A stretch of 64,000 nt of DNA from Isoetes taiwanensis (GCA_021234155.1 JAJEKV010000002.1:37115107-37179106); one strand, 5' to 3'; counted from the stretch's first letter, positions 11,297-22,180 are shown. The notes: generated from the sequence alone by a model not told the origin. Made by a program: numbers and translations.

Positions 11297-11701
11297 TCTC
11301 TAGCTAGAACCCTTAAGACCCAGTAAATGCGGCCTGTGCACACGAGCCCACTTGGCTGTGGATACTATGTTGTGATTCCGCACCAGATAACGGGTATGAT
11401 GGTGAAACGGAGATGGGATCTTGTCTAGCGTGGCTACAAGATTCCTATAGTGTTATAGTCGGGGCGGGGTATGGGTCTGACACTCCCTGGGTCGCAGGAT
11501 ACATGCTTATAGGACGACCTGGGCTCGAACGGGTGCAGCGAGTAGGCCTTTAGATTTAGGGGAATAAGTCAGGTACAGATGCAGGGACTGCTGATATGTC
11601 CCCTGTCCTCTAGCACACCCAGGGATCTATTGTGTCTGGGGAGGGGACGCCTCCCTAACCTGCCTCATTGGACTGGGGAGATGCAACCCAGAGTAGTCCC
11701 A
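11297..11701 (+). repeat. LTR fragment in inverted orientation (LTR 3' part)
   Basis: Reverse complement of 6751-7173 with scattered substitutions (starts TCTCTAGCTAGAACCC, ends AGAGTAGTCCCA). It is the 3' part of an LTR oriented on the plus strand. It lacks the LTR 5' part, which is found at 22,181-22,749. I infer that both pieces are the former 5' LTR, split by an inversion. The bases immediately after (from 11,702, TGGGTGATTCC) occupy the primer-binding-site position and start with TGG, but I cannot match them to a tRNA. Confidence 0.75.
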
Positions 11702-11930
11702 TGGGTGATTCCATGGGATTGCATCTCCGGAAGGCTACAACCATGTCATATTATGTTTCAGCCTATCTGCAAAGTGTGCACAGGAGGGACGGATGGAGTG
11801 GACTACCCTAGCCATTGTTCTATGCCAATACCATGTTATATCTCTGTCTGTTGTTACCTTGAGGGCTTGACTGTCAGTCACTCCCTGGAGTCTGAGTCGG
11901 GGTAGAGCCCTTATTTATGGTATGTTGCAC
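11702..11930 (+). other. Putative leader of the Ty3 element after the split 5' LTR
   Basis: Short interval between the LTR fragment and the left end of the large inverted-repeat element. It should contain the primer-binding site and untranslated leader. No ORF or conserved motif can be supported. Confidence 0.4.
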
Positions 11931-11934
11931 AACC

Positions 11935-12870
11935 ACCCCAATACTGGGTCCACATGTTGTTTTTTAGTGTGGTTTTTGCTAAAAAACAACATCAAAAAAC
12001 TACGTGTTGTTTTTTGTCCGATTTTGCTAGAAATGACGTGTAGTTTTTAGCGAAATTTTTATACATGTAGTTTTTTTTTGTTAAAAGTCTACACGTAGAG
12101 TTTTGTCAAAATTATCTACACGTAGGAATTATACGTGTGTCTACATGTTGTTTTTTAGAAGTAGATGTGGTTTTCAAGTGTTGTTTTTTCTAAAATAGAC
12201 ATGTGGTTCTTAATAAAACCTAAAAGGTCCACATGTAGTTTTTAACTATTGTTTTGTATGAAAAAAAACACTAAAAAACTACGTATAGAATTTTGTCCGA
12301 TTTTGCTAGAAACTACACGTAGTTTCTTTGTTTTTTCTTTTAACTATGTTGTTTCTAAATGTTATTTTCTTAAAAAAGTGATATGTGTTTTCTAGGAAGA
12401 ATGTGGTTTTTTGTAAACTCTGTTGTTTCTAAGTGTTGTTTTCTTGATAAAATGATATGTGTTTTTTAAGAAGAATGTGGTTTTTTTTTAACTCTGTTGT
12501 TTCTAAGTGTTGTTTTCTTAACAAAATGAAAAGTGCTTTTTAAAAAAAAATGTGGTTTTTTTTAATTATGTTATTTCTAGTTGTTGTTTTCTTAAAAAAA
12601 TGATATGTTTTTTTTAACTATGTTGTTTCTAAGTGCTAGAAAAATGATATGTGGTTTTTAAAAAATAACTGTTGTTTTCAAGTATTATTTTTCTCATGAA
12701 GAAGAATTTTGATATATAGGTTTATATAAAATCAACATGTGGTTGTTTAAAATAAGCAATTTCAAGTGTTGTTTTTGTGAAAAAAAAAAAACATGGTTTT
12801 GAATTGAAAAATATGCAAGTGTTATTTTTGTTTGTTTTTTTTTCTAAAACAAAGACGTGGTTTTGAATTG
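11935..12870. repeat. Left arm: degenerate T/G-rich tandem repeats
   Basis: About 930 bp built from TGTTGTTTTC, TGTGGTTTTT and ACTACACGTAG-like blocks. A unit of about 75 bp recurs at roughly 12,350-12,640 (TTTCTAAGTGTTGTTTTCTT, then a TGATATGTG stretch, then AATGTGGTTTTTT). Strand asymmetry is strong: nearly no C runs on the plus strand. The right arm (18,640-19,440) has the complementary composition. Confidence 0.7.
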
Positions 12871-15217
12871 AAGATCTAAAAACCATTGGAAAAATATACA
12901 CCTTTATTTTTCAAGATTGCAGTTACAATTCACAATCAAAACAAAGATATTTTCACACTGACTCCAAACTCCAGAGTGCAAAAATAACAAAGAGTCACGG
13001 ATCCTTCTAAAGGAGCTCTCTGCAAAGCACATAAGGTTATCAGAAAGGATTAAAATCAAAAGAAAAAAAAAAGGAAAAGGATTTACCAGTTATAAGGAAG
13101 GCATCAAATATAACAGACCTGTTTTTGCTATTTTTGCTGTGAAAAATACCTTGGACCTTTGGTGTTTCTGCTTGGACAGACTCTACTTGGCTTGCTTCGA
13201 TTCTTGGCTTGCTTCGATTCTTGCTTGCTTCTTAGCTTCTTGGCTTGGTTCGATTTTTGGCTTTGTACTGATATAAGCCCAGCATTGCTCACTGTCAACA
13301 GTGTACTGATATAAACCCAGCAGTATTCTGATCTAAATGCGGCGCCATAGCCTTGAAGCAGGGCGGCAGGAAGGCCGGCTATGAGCACACAAACGATTTG
13401 CAAGGACAAAGCCAAGTGATCGTTCAAAGCAGGGGTGAGCCAAAATACTAGCATAGAGAAAGCTACTTAAGATTGGCTCTCATTCTGCCTGCAACATAAG
13501 ATAATAATATCATGGAAAGAACTGAATTGCCATGAGAAAATAGAATGAGCTAAGAGAATCTTCTTGCAGACATTGCTCTTCAATAGCAAAGACAGGCCAG
13601 AACATGTGATCCGTTTTACAGGTATATAGTTTAAGAGTGCAGAAAGGCCTTATACCTCAAGGCGGGCTTCAGCACAGATTGCTGCCCAAAACCTGATATG
13701 TAATATATCTGGCTTTGTTTGCCTGGGAGGCCAAGTACGGAAGCTGATAGGGCAAAATCGGCTGATCTGGGCGGCATCAGACTGGTCGACACCATGCTGC
13801 CGGAAGTGCATAAACCGGCCCCATAGGAACCGATCTGCATAAATCGGCACTGGTGGTCAGGGTTTTCTTCATCTCTGTAATTCTTGCAGCCCATGAGATC
13901 GGCCCTGAAGGATTCTTCCAAGCCCCGGATACTGAAAAACCAGTCTAAGGTAGTATTTGAACCTCTGTTCATTATCTAGCTGCATAGAACTGGATTATGA
14001 TCATGCGAAATGAGATCCACTAAGTTTTTACCACCATCTGTTGGTGCTGGGCACTAGAACATGGTGGAGCAGAGATTGAAGGAGACAAGTTAGGAATTGC
14101 AAAAGAATTAACATGAGATTCCAGCTCCTTTGCTGAAGCAGAGCATCACCTGTATCATGTGAAGCAGGGCGGCATAGCCGTGAAGCAGACTAGCAGCTTT
14201 GAAGCAGCCGTGAAGCAGGGGAGCGCCATAGCCTCCTCTCTGATTTGGAAGCAGGAGAGTGCCATAGGGGCCGGCTCTTACCTTTCTGATTTGGAAGTAT
14301 AGAGTAGGAAAGCGGGAAAGTAGCAGACCAATAGCAGCAAAATACCCGGATCACCATCTGGGCCGTTTATATCTGCCAAATCTGGACCCTTGTTCTGAAC
14401 CTTTGATGGGGCATTTTTTTCATCCATATAATTTATTTTCAATTTTGAACTTATGATAAATGTTCCACTACTTTTGGCGGGGGATTTTTCCTTATGGGTT
14501 CTTCTACGTTCAAGCCATATGGCTATAGCCAAAATGGCTGGGACGTGCGCTGCACCATTTTCTTGGTTGTATAAGCTCAAGAAGTCCTTACTTTTAATTC
14601 TCAATGAGTGCCCGAAAAATTTTGAGGACAACTCGTTGAAATTGGAAAAATCTCCCAGCAAAGATATTTCTACAAAGCAAACCATTCCCTGTGGGATCTC
14701 AAAGTCATTAGGCTCATAAGCGCATCAACTCAAATTTAAGAAAGTCAGGGTGAAAAGCTTTTGAAAAAAAGTATAGACGAAGATTTGCCAGAGTTCATTG
14801 CACCAAAGGTATGTCCAACTCTTTTGTCTGTATTGAATACTTTGAATTGTACCTCTTTGAATTGTACCTCGTGTATTTTAATTTTCTAACAGCAAAAACA
14901 GAAAAACAACAGAAGACATACCGATGGGATTATTTTAGAAAAAATACTAGATAAGATTATTTATTTATGGACCTCTTTGCATTCTTTAACAAACAATTGA
15001 GGATCTACATAAGATTGGATGCTCATTGGTAGAAGAACACAGAATGGTCATGAAAATGCACCTTTCAGATGAATACATGAAGAAGCAAATTGGGCCTGGT
15101 GGTGCTTTATCCCTCTCAATGTAGTAAGATTCCAAGTTTCAAATTCCAGCCAAATGAAAGCAGAATCTTGTTATACAAACAAAAGGGTAGAATTTTGACG
15201 CAATAGCCACCTAGGCA
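12871..15217. other. Core of the 7.5-kb element, left part; no recognised gene
   Basis: Contains short repeats such as GGCTTGCTTCGATTCTT (13,187-13,260) and several copies of GAAGCAGGGCGGC or GTGAAGCAG (13,353, about 14,163 and 14,200). Frames of 60-135 codons on both strands (for example 13,631-13,972 minus, 14,278-14,685 minus) have no domain I recognise and may be captured or random sequence. Nothing else supportable. Confidence 0.4.
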
Positions 15218-15455
15218 CCAACGAATTTTGACGCATGTCACCTAGGCACCAACATGCCACCTAGGCTCAAACATGCCAAGGTGGCTCAAACATGCCAAGC
15301 TGGCTCAAACATGCCACGTGGGCTCCCAACATGCCACCTAGGCTCCAACATGCCAAGGTGGCTCAAACATGCCACCTAGGCACTAACATGCCACCTAGGC
15401 TCTAACATGCCACCTAGGCTCAAACATGCCACGCGGGTTCCAACATGCCTTTTTG
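15218..15455. repeat. 19-bp minisatellite, ACATGCCACCTAGGCTCAA
   Basis: About a dozen units, most exactly 19 bp apart. ACATGCC and CTCAA are conserved. The centre alternates between CACCTAGG, CAAGGTGG, CAAGCTGG and CACGTGGG, all near-palindromic. The array lies inside the 7.5-kb element and has no coding frame that explains it. Confidence 0.8.
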
Positions 15456-18177
15456 ATCTCAATAGCTGTTGAGAATGGCTCAATTCCACTGCAATAAGGA
15501 CCATAAACACATCTAAGTTTTGAGGCAAACAGAATTGACTACAATATGTGCTCCCACCAAAAATGAATTAAGGGAAAGAGACATCACTGAAGAGTATTAA
15601 GGGTCAACTGCATCTTCAACTCTTTTTCTGCCTTGGCCAAGCGTTCATAAGCCTGCCCCAAGTCTTGCTGCATATTGTGAGATTTATTTGAAGTCGTTAC
15701 ATTATTTCCTTTGAGCATTCTTGTTGGCCTTCAAGAAGACTAATCAAATGCAATGTTAACCATGTCGGCACCATGTCTTGGCCATAATCAATTTTTAACC
15801 TAAAGGTTTATGCATGCCCTAAATCGATATCCGTATGATGAAGGTTTTCAAACTTATTTAAGCCCTAACTTATTTCCAAGATATGCCCTACAAGTATTTT
15901 ACTAAACCATAAAATACAAAACATTGCATGCACATAACAAATTCTATGTCTCTAGAGATGCCAAATTGTCCCCAGATCCCCCGAGGAACTCTAGCAAGAT
16001 TATAAAATTGTCAAGTTACTGTATGAATATAGTATTGTAAGTCTATTGGGTAGATTCTTAAGTGTCCCATAAACATATAAATATGGAGTCCGCGTTAGCT
16101 CAAACCTACAATACTAGCTAGGGATGGAAATTAATCCCCCCTGGAACTAAATCAAGCAATTAAATGCTGCCATGATTTGGCAGCATAGAAGAGCAAATGG
16201 CATTTCACATTAATGGCTAACAACAAGTCAACTCAAGGGCTCGAGCTGAAGAACCAAGTAAGGACTTTCATTTGAAGCATCACAAGAAAGGATTCAAAGT
16301 AAAAAAATCAAAGGCACACAAGAAGGAGGGCAAGGTCAACTCAAAAAAGCTTCATGGCAATATCAAGATGGGAAGACCCCTTTAGAAGTAAGATGTTCAC
16401 TCAAGTTCAAATTCTTGGGCATGATTGATATATTGAGCACCCTTTGTCTCCACTTGCCTCACCTCACTCATCTCCACTACTATACAAACCCCAAAACGGT
16501 TCAAACTCTTTTCCTAGTCAAAAAACTTCTCACACATCCATGATAGACCCTCCATTCACTTGAGACACGAAAATCCGTACAAGAATTGACCTACCAATGG
16601 TCAAGATGACACATTTTCTCTCTAAGTCAAAGGGAGAGAAAATGAGCCTACATTTTCAATATCAAGTTGCTTGTGCAAAAGATAAGCCCAAAAATGGTTA
16701 AAACAATTGGCCAACTTACATTACAAAATATGCCATGTCATCATCCACCTCACCAAAGTTGGCCACCTCATCACACACCATATTCCTTTTTTCATCTCAC
16801 AAAAGTTTTTGACTAGGGGAAAAGTTTTTGCCAAGTCATCCCATGCCATGTCATCTTTGGATTGCCTACTCATGTCAAAACCATTCCATTCCAAAAAAAA
16901 AAACAATCAAATCGTCCTCTCCAAAAAAGATCCTTCCATAGGGTAGGGCATCAAAAGATTCCATGTGGCACAAAAAAGATTCCCAAATAGACATGGTTTG
17001 GCCCTATAGTTTGAATTCTAGGGAAGAGTGCCCTATGGTTGGAAGGTGCTAACACTTAATTTTTTCTATGCACCCCTTCGCCTAAGTCTCATTTCACCCA
17101 ATCCCTATGTGCCAAAACAAAACAAACCCAGATGCCAAGAATGTGCCGGAAATGAGAAAACAAAAAGGGGAAACATTTTTTGAAACAAGGGCCGGCTTCT
17201 GTGCGAAAGATTCGACTTCTGTGACTGTATCTGGAGCAGATTTGCGGAGCATAAGTTAAGAATGACCTGCCTTGCATGAAATACCTATTTATTTGATGCA
17301 AAATACTTGAATGTGTACCTTCATTTGATTATTTTTTATCCTGTGCCCAAGACTCTGAGCTTGGGAATTTATGTTCCTATTCTATGTGATGATTCAATGA
17401 AAGAAAATTCGAACTTGGTAAGCATTGTCCTCATTTGATAACCTAAAGCATAATATTGGAGTAAATTAATGATCTCAATTCAATTAGCGAGTCTAGGTGT
17501 AGATGATTGCTTCACAAGCCAAATATTAGCAAAAGAAAACAATCAAGTACTCTGTCTTCTGTAGAAATATTCCATTTATTCACCATAGAGTTAAAGTTGC
17601 TATTTCTTATCAAAAATCTTTATAAAGAAAAAAAGGGATCAGATCTCAAAAAAGGACTCTATGCACCTACTCTGCAGAGTCATCAGAAATCATTCCAATT
17701 GACAAAACTTGAAAAGGTATTATGTTCATACACTTGCAAAAAGAAGCTCTCGGGTTGGGATATTGACCAAAAATTGACCCGGTCAGTTTGATCAATTGCA
17801 CATAGTTGTCCTAAGGATTTTCTAGCATACTTTCATAGGCAGATCAAGTACCTTACCTAGTATCCAACAAAATTGATTTAATCAAAAAAAGCTCAAGGAA
17901 CCACACATGGGAAGTATTTTGCTGTGACAGTATTTTTATTGTTCAGGGAAGCTAATCTATTATGGCTGTTTGAGTAATTCTTTTGCAGTATTCTATCACA
18001 GAGTGGTTGCCTATAGCAACCTGGAGGTTCTACACCATTGAGGTTGAAGGTTTGCCATTAAATAATACATCATTAGACAGATCGAGGAGCTTTGTGAAAC
18101 ATCAAATTTCATCTAAAATATAATGTTCAATCAAATGTTATAACTAAAATTGTAATAGCACCTAGAAAAGCACCATC
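15456..18177. other. Core of the 7.5-kb element, right part; one possible exon-like fragment
   Basis: On the minus strand near 15,690-15,595 the translation reads MQQDLGQAYERLAKAEKELK, a coiled-coil-like stretch that could be a captured host exon. This is suggestive only. The remaining sequence is AT-rich with no coherent frame, RNA gene or repeat that I can support. Confidence 0.3.
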
Positions 18178-18516
18178 TGACGATTAGTCTGATGCAATAT
18201 CTGATGAATAGTCTGACGCAAAATCTGATGATATATCTGACGTTATATCTGACGCATTTTCTGACGATTATTCTGACGCATATTCTGACGCATATTCTGA
18301 CGCAAATTCTGACGCTTGTTTTGACGATACATATTTGACGTATATTCTGACGATTAATGTGACGCTTAACCTGACGAAGGCTTCTGACGATTTATGTGAC
18401 GACATGTCTGACGTAGTATCGTCAGGAAAAGCATCAAAATAGTAATCGTCAGTACGTTCATCAGCCTGTACGTCAGGCAAAAATCTCTCTAGACAGTCTG
18501 ACGATTTTTCTGACAA
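18178..18516. repeat. 12-bp-period array of TGACG/TGATG sites
   Basis: Twenty TGACG or TGATG motifs run from 18,178 to 18,409. Of the 19 spacings, 17 are exactly 12 bp; the others are 14 and 13. The 5-bp core is kept while the 7-bp spacers vary freely. A block in reverse orientation (CGTCA/CATCA at 18,420, 18,432, 18,447, 18,459, 18,471) and two more forward sites (18,499 and 18,511) follow, again mostly 12 bp apart. TGACG is the core bound by plant TGA-type bZIP factors, and 12-bp spacing resembles as-1 elements. A transposase-binding subterminal array is an alternative. Its position just inside the right arm favours the latter. Confidence 0.85.
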
Positions 18517-18639
18517 AAAATGCTCATTCTCTTATAGTGGTTGGATCTAACCGTTGAAGTTATTTTTCACGAATGTAAAACAATACGATACATTCCCAAA
18601 GTTGAGCACACAAACAATATTCCAGGTGGTGGAGCTTTG

Positions 18640-19440
18640 CTTAAGAAATATCCTCAAAAAAACCATACTTCCTTAAGAAATAGCTGCGTAAAAACTACGC
18701 CACTTCAGAAAATCACACTTCTGTAAAAAAAAAAAAGCCACTTAAAAACTACACCTACTTAAAAACCACACATCAAAAAACCATACTTACTTTAAAAAAT
18801 AGCTACGTAAAAACTATACCTAGTTATATAAACCACACCAAAAAAATCATATTTCCTTAAAAATAGCTTCTTAAACACTACACCTAGTTATAAACTACAC
18901 CACTTCAGAAAACCATACTTCATTAAAAAACAGCCACTTAAAAACTACACCCGCTTATAAACCACACTTCAAAAAACCATACTTCTTTAAAAAACAGCTA
19001 TTTAAAAACTACACCCACTTATAAACGACACCTCAAAAAACAACACCTCGATTAAAAAAAATCATGCCACTTCAGAAAACCATACTTCCTTAAAAAACCA
19101 CCACTTCAAAAATTATACCTCCTTATAAACCACACTTCAAAAAACTATACTTCCATAAAAAACGGCTCTTAAAAACTACACCTAGTTATAAATTACACCT
19201 CAAAAAACAACACCTTCTTAAAAACAACACCCCCTCAAAAAAATAAGCAACACTTCTTTTAAAAAAACGACACCTCAAAAAAAGACCACACCTTCAAAAA
19301 AAAAAAAAACTATAGCTCCATAAAAAAAACTACACCGCCTCCTTAATAAACCACACCTCCACATAACCACATGTAGATTTTTTGGAACAACGACATGTTG
19401 TCTTTTTGTTACTGTTGTTTTTAGGTGTGGTCCCAGAATT
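18640..19440. repeat. Right arm: degenerate A/C-rich tandem repeats
   Basis: About 800 bp of loosely repeated blocks: AAAAACTACACC, TTATAAACCACAC, TTCAAAAAACCATACTTCC and TTAAAAAACAGCC, with a rough unit of 60-65 bp. It is the complementary counterpart in composition and word content of the left arm at 11,935-12,870, although unit order has diverged. The outermost bases match the left end best. Confidence 0.7.
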
Positions 19441-19446
19441 GGGGTG

Positions 19447-20144
19447 GTAGTGTTGCTTATGTTATCATGTACTTGTACTGCTATCTTTATGATGATGGAT
19501 GGACCACCCCTTCGTGGTGGTATACTATTCTGTGCATAATTGCTAATTGCTAACATATATGTATGCTTATGTTGTATAGGATTCCCATAGAGGATATGGG
19601 ACGAATGACACCTCCGTGTTCCTCACCCAAACACTTCGCCATCTCAAGTGGCCCGAGCTAGATGGAGGGCCTTTCCATAGTGATGTAGTCGTCACGGGAG
19701 GGGAATACCCCGTATTTGTACGATGGAAGCATCATATAGATTCTGGGAATGTCACAGTAGTATCAGAGCATAATTTTGGTAGACCAAATCATTGCACTAG
19801 CCATAGTCTAACTCGTTAGATTGGTTAGTTGTAGGGGACTAAACTATCCCAATTCAATAGCAAGTATATATGTTGGCCTAATTATGGGAGGATCAAAGTA
19901 GTTAGGGATTAAGGTGTGTTATTAGAGTTTTGGAGAGAATGAGGTCTTTTATTTCCACAGGCCATAACTTTTTCTAGGTAACTCGGATAGAGGTGATTCT
20001 TGCACCACGTCGGGGAGAGTCAAATTGACCAAGGGACATAGGTATATCCGGTGCAAAAACGACATCAAATGGGCAAAGGAGCAAAAGGGGCGTGATCGGC
20101 AAAACAATGGCTTGGAATTCTAAACACACTTTTTTCTCCCTTTA
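19447..20144. other. Interval before the H3-containing ORF
   Basis: A 67-codon plus frame (19,616-19,819; TLRHLKWPELDGGPF) looks mildly coding-like and may be a remnant of the same retroelement ORF region. I do not recognise it. The interval at 19,820-20,144 has no supported feature. Confidence 0.35.
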
Positions 20145-20760
20145 ATGGAGCTTGTTCAGCGGTTCACTGCCGAAAATAGGGTGCCTTACCCTATTTTCCA
20201 TCTGACGGAGTGCTTCTTCCTAAAGATGAATGCCTTAGGGGAGCCTTACGCCTTGGTGAAGCAATCCGACCAAGTGTTAATGCTGGTCAATTTCTATCCT
20301 CCTTCGTGTGTCAAAGTTGTTGAAGATCAGGCAATCAGGGCAGAAGCCGGAAAGATCATGGAGCTAGCCCAGGGTGATGAAGTGCGAAAATTGGAGAGGG
20401 GAGACCCGGAGGCCCGGGGCAGGGAGTATGTTTACTTGGGAGATAGGCAAGCTATAAATTGCGGGGAATCCATTTAACCTTTCCCCCTACCACTATGATG
20501 AGGCGTCCCAGAGTTTTATTTTGGGCGAGATTCTAGAGTATCTTACCCCTGACCTCATGATACCCATCCAGCTGGATATGCAGGCTAGGCCCGATAGATA
20601 TAAGAGCACATGGCAGCTGCATACGATGCGCAACAAGAAGCTGAATGGGCAGAGCAGCAATGACAAGCTAAGCAACTCGCCAAAAGAAAATGCTGAGCGA
20701 GAGACCCACCACCAGACTCAGCAAGATGAGGAGCGCAACACACATCGGGCCCCGGAATAG
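20145..20760 (+). pseudogene. Unrecognised ORF fused in frame to a histone H3-like region
   Basis: The frame opens at 20,145 (MELVQRFTAENRVPYPIFHL) and runs to 20,477. One frameshift near 20,480 moves it to the frame that continues (FILGEILEYLTPDLMIPIQL) to a stop at 20,758. It becomes charged and Gln/Glu/Lys-rich toward the end, like a disordered linker. The same frame then goes straight into the H3-like segment. I do not recognise the N-terminal domain. It could be a gag-like domain, since in the inferred pre-inversion element it sits just after the 5' LTR and in sense, or part of a captured gene. Confidence 0.5.
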
Positions 20761-21258
20761 ACTGAAACCCCTGCTGTCAAACGAAGGGAGAAGTTCACGA
20801 CATGTAAATCGGGGAGTGCCTAAAAGGAGAAGCTCAAGGCCGTCAGGAGTATTGGCAAATCCAGGAGTTTTGCCCGCTAACAGGACCGTGTGGATGCCAC
20901 GCGATCTTGCCCTGTGTCAGGGGACGAGGCCCTTCCTTAGAGGCCGCCCCAGCAACAGAAGACTCATAGGTACAAATCCGGTATCGTGGCACTGAGAGAG
21001 ATCCGAAAATACCAGAAGACAATATAGCTTCTGCGATGGAAGCTTTCCTTCCAGTGCCTGGTTCGAGAGATAGCACATGAATATCGCACCGATCTTCGGC
21101 TCCAGACCTTTGCTATGCTTGCCCTCCAGGAGGCCGCTGAAGACTACCTAGTGGCACTTTTTAGGGATGCTAACCTATGTGCTATCCATGCTAAGAGGGT
21201 TACCATCATGCCAAAGTACCTGGCCTTGGCACGACGAATTCGAGGAGACCGTAACTGA
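20761..21258 (+). pseudogene. Histone H3-like fold, pseudogene
   Basis: From about 20,962 the translation follows the whole H3 core: HRYKSGIVALREIRKYQK, then [36 protein letters not shown] and [10 protein letters not shown] before a TGA. By hand count about 69 of 97 positions equal canonical H3. Loop 1 has the canonical length, so the insertion typical of many plant CENH3 proteins is absent. The region upstream (20,761-20,958) is in frame but does not match the H3 tail. Four in-frame stops (20,758, 20,821, 20,938, 21,025) make it non-functional. Family knowledge: H3 pairs with H4 in nucleosomes. It is either a captured or retrocopied H3, or a histone-fold domain of a mobile element. Confidence 0.8.
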
Positions 21259-21540
21259 CTTGACAACTTGTTTTCTCCAAAATCATCATGTCAAATATTT
21301 TGTTGTATATACTTTTTAATAGAAATACAAAAATCTTGATTCCAGACTATAATGTCTTGTTTTGTATAGTTCTCTTGATTATTTATGAAAATTAATTTTT
21401 ATTTGTTTAATTACTAATAATGACTGACATTGATGTTAGCATATTTTTGCAATAAAGTGACACTAAACAAAGTTAGGGTTTCATTTCTCTTTTGCTTCCT
21501 TTGCTCTCTCTCTCTCCTCCTCCACATCCCTCCTGCACAA
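21259..21540 (+). promoter_or_regulatory. AT-rich promoter-like region with CT-rich leader
   Basis: AT-rich sequence ends in GTTAGGGTTTCATTTCTC followed by a long CT-rich run (about 21,484-21,530) immediately before the ATG at 21,541. Pyrimidine-rich leaders of this kind are common before plant start codons. Several TATA-like words lie within 21,300-21,450, but no single one is decisive. Confidence 0.4.
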
Positions 21541-22180
21541 ATGGATGCCCTTAATCTCCTCCAATGGTACCAGGACGGTGAGCATTGGGATCTCTAGGTC
21601 CCATTCAACCTGCTTCAACCTTACTTACTTCAAGAGGTCGATCTAATCACCAATATGCAAGCCCACCCCGAGCATGCTGCCTTCCTCAAGTTTTACACTC
21701 AAGAAATGGTTCCCCTTTGCATCACCCTCGGAGATCCTCCTCACCTCTACTTGGAGAGGGCAATAGTATACGACATGTTGGGACTAACGTCCTCAAAGGA
21801 AAGCTCCGATAGGCCAAGAATCCACCTGTTGTGGTACATGAAGGCCAACAATATTTCGATGTAAAGTTTGCCTTGGCCATACTCATGGACCAATATGCCA
21901 ACAATGAAGCTTTGCCGGCAGAGAAGGGGAACGTACCAGCTCTGCTAGATGAGGAAGACGATGAGTAGGTCAGAGAGGATGATTTTGTTCGTTGGAAGCA
22001 GTTAGCGGAGCAAATGCCCCTACACCAAGACCAGGGAGCTCGACTTACAGGATTGGATACTCTCCCAGTTATCCATCACCAAGGTCAAGAATACCTCGTC
22101 TTGGAGGATATCATGTGGATATACCACATTATTGTTGACCTCAAGTTCAAAAAGAAGACACATGTCTTATATGAGCTCGC
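21541..22180 (+). pseudogene. Unrecognised ORF truncated by an inversion breakpoint
   Basis: The frame starts MDALNLLQWYQDGEHWDL, meets a stop at 21,595, continues in frame (ITNMQAHPEHAAFLKFYTQE) to 21,864, then shifts (FDVKFALAILMDQYANNEAL) and runs, with another stop near 21,966, to 22,180 (KKKTHVLYELA). There the LTR fragment begins. In the inferred pre-inversion order it would continue on the minus strand at 11,296 and below. I recognise no domain. Its residue composition looks coding-like throughout. It may be the element's own gag/accessory protein or a captured plant gene. Confidence 0.5.

Larger units (their letters stand above)
11931..19446. mobile_element. 7.5-kb element with long repeat-built inverted arms
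   Basis: The left end (CCACCCCAATACTGGGTCCACA) and right end (GTGTGGTCCCAGAATTGGGGTGG) are inverted copies. Inward from both lie long arms of similar, poorly ordered repeats: TGTGGTTTTT/TGTTGTTTTC on the left (to about 12,870) and the complementary type AAAACCACA/AAAAACTACACC on the right (from about 18,640). The core carries a 19-bp array (15,218-15,455) and a 12-bp TGACG array (18,178-18,516). No transposase motif is seen. The layout recalls foldback or Mutator-like elements whose arms contain tandem repeats. No clear target duplication is visible, though TGTTGC occurs just outside both ends. It is inserted in the Ty3 element between its leader and its first ORF. Confidence 0.6.

Noticed and set aside
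6751-11701. A DNA transposon bounded by the 420-bp inverted repeats 6751-7173 and 11,297-11,701
   Set aside because: The left repeat is part of an LTR with TG...CA ends and a polypurine tract, and the missing LTR half is found at 22,181-22,749. An inversion explains it better.
15218-15455. CRISPR-like array
   Set aside because: The units are contiguous without unique spacers and the genome is a plant's. It is a minisatellite.
18268-18516. Protein with (A/S)SE(Y/F) four-residue repeats on the minus strand
   Set aside because: It only mirrors the 12-bp DNA period. The Ser codon is always TCA, and 13- and 14-bp steps break the frame.
20761-21258. Centromeric H3 (CENH3)
   Set aside because: Loop 1 has canonical H3 length and most core residues are H3-type. 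The long unlike tail alone is not enough.
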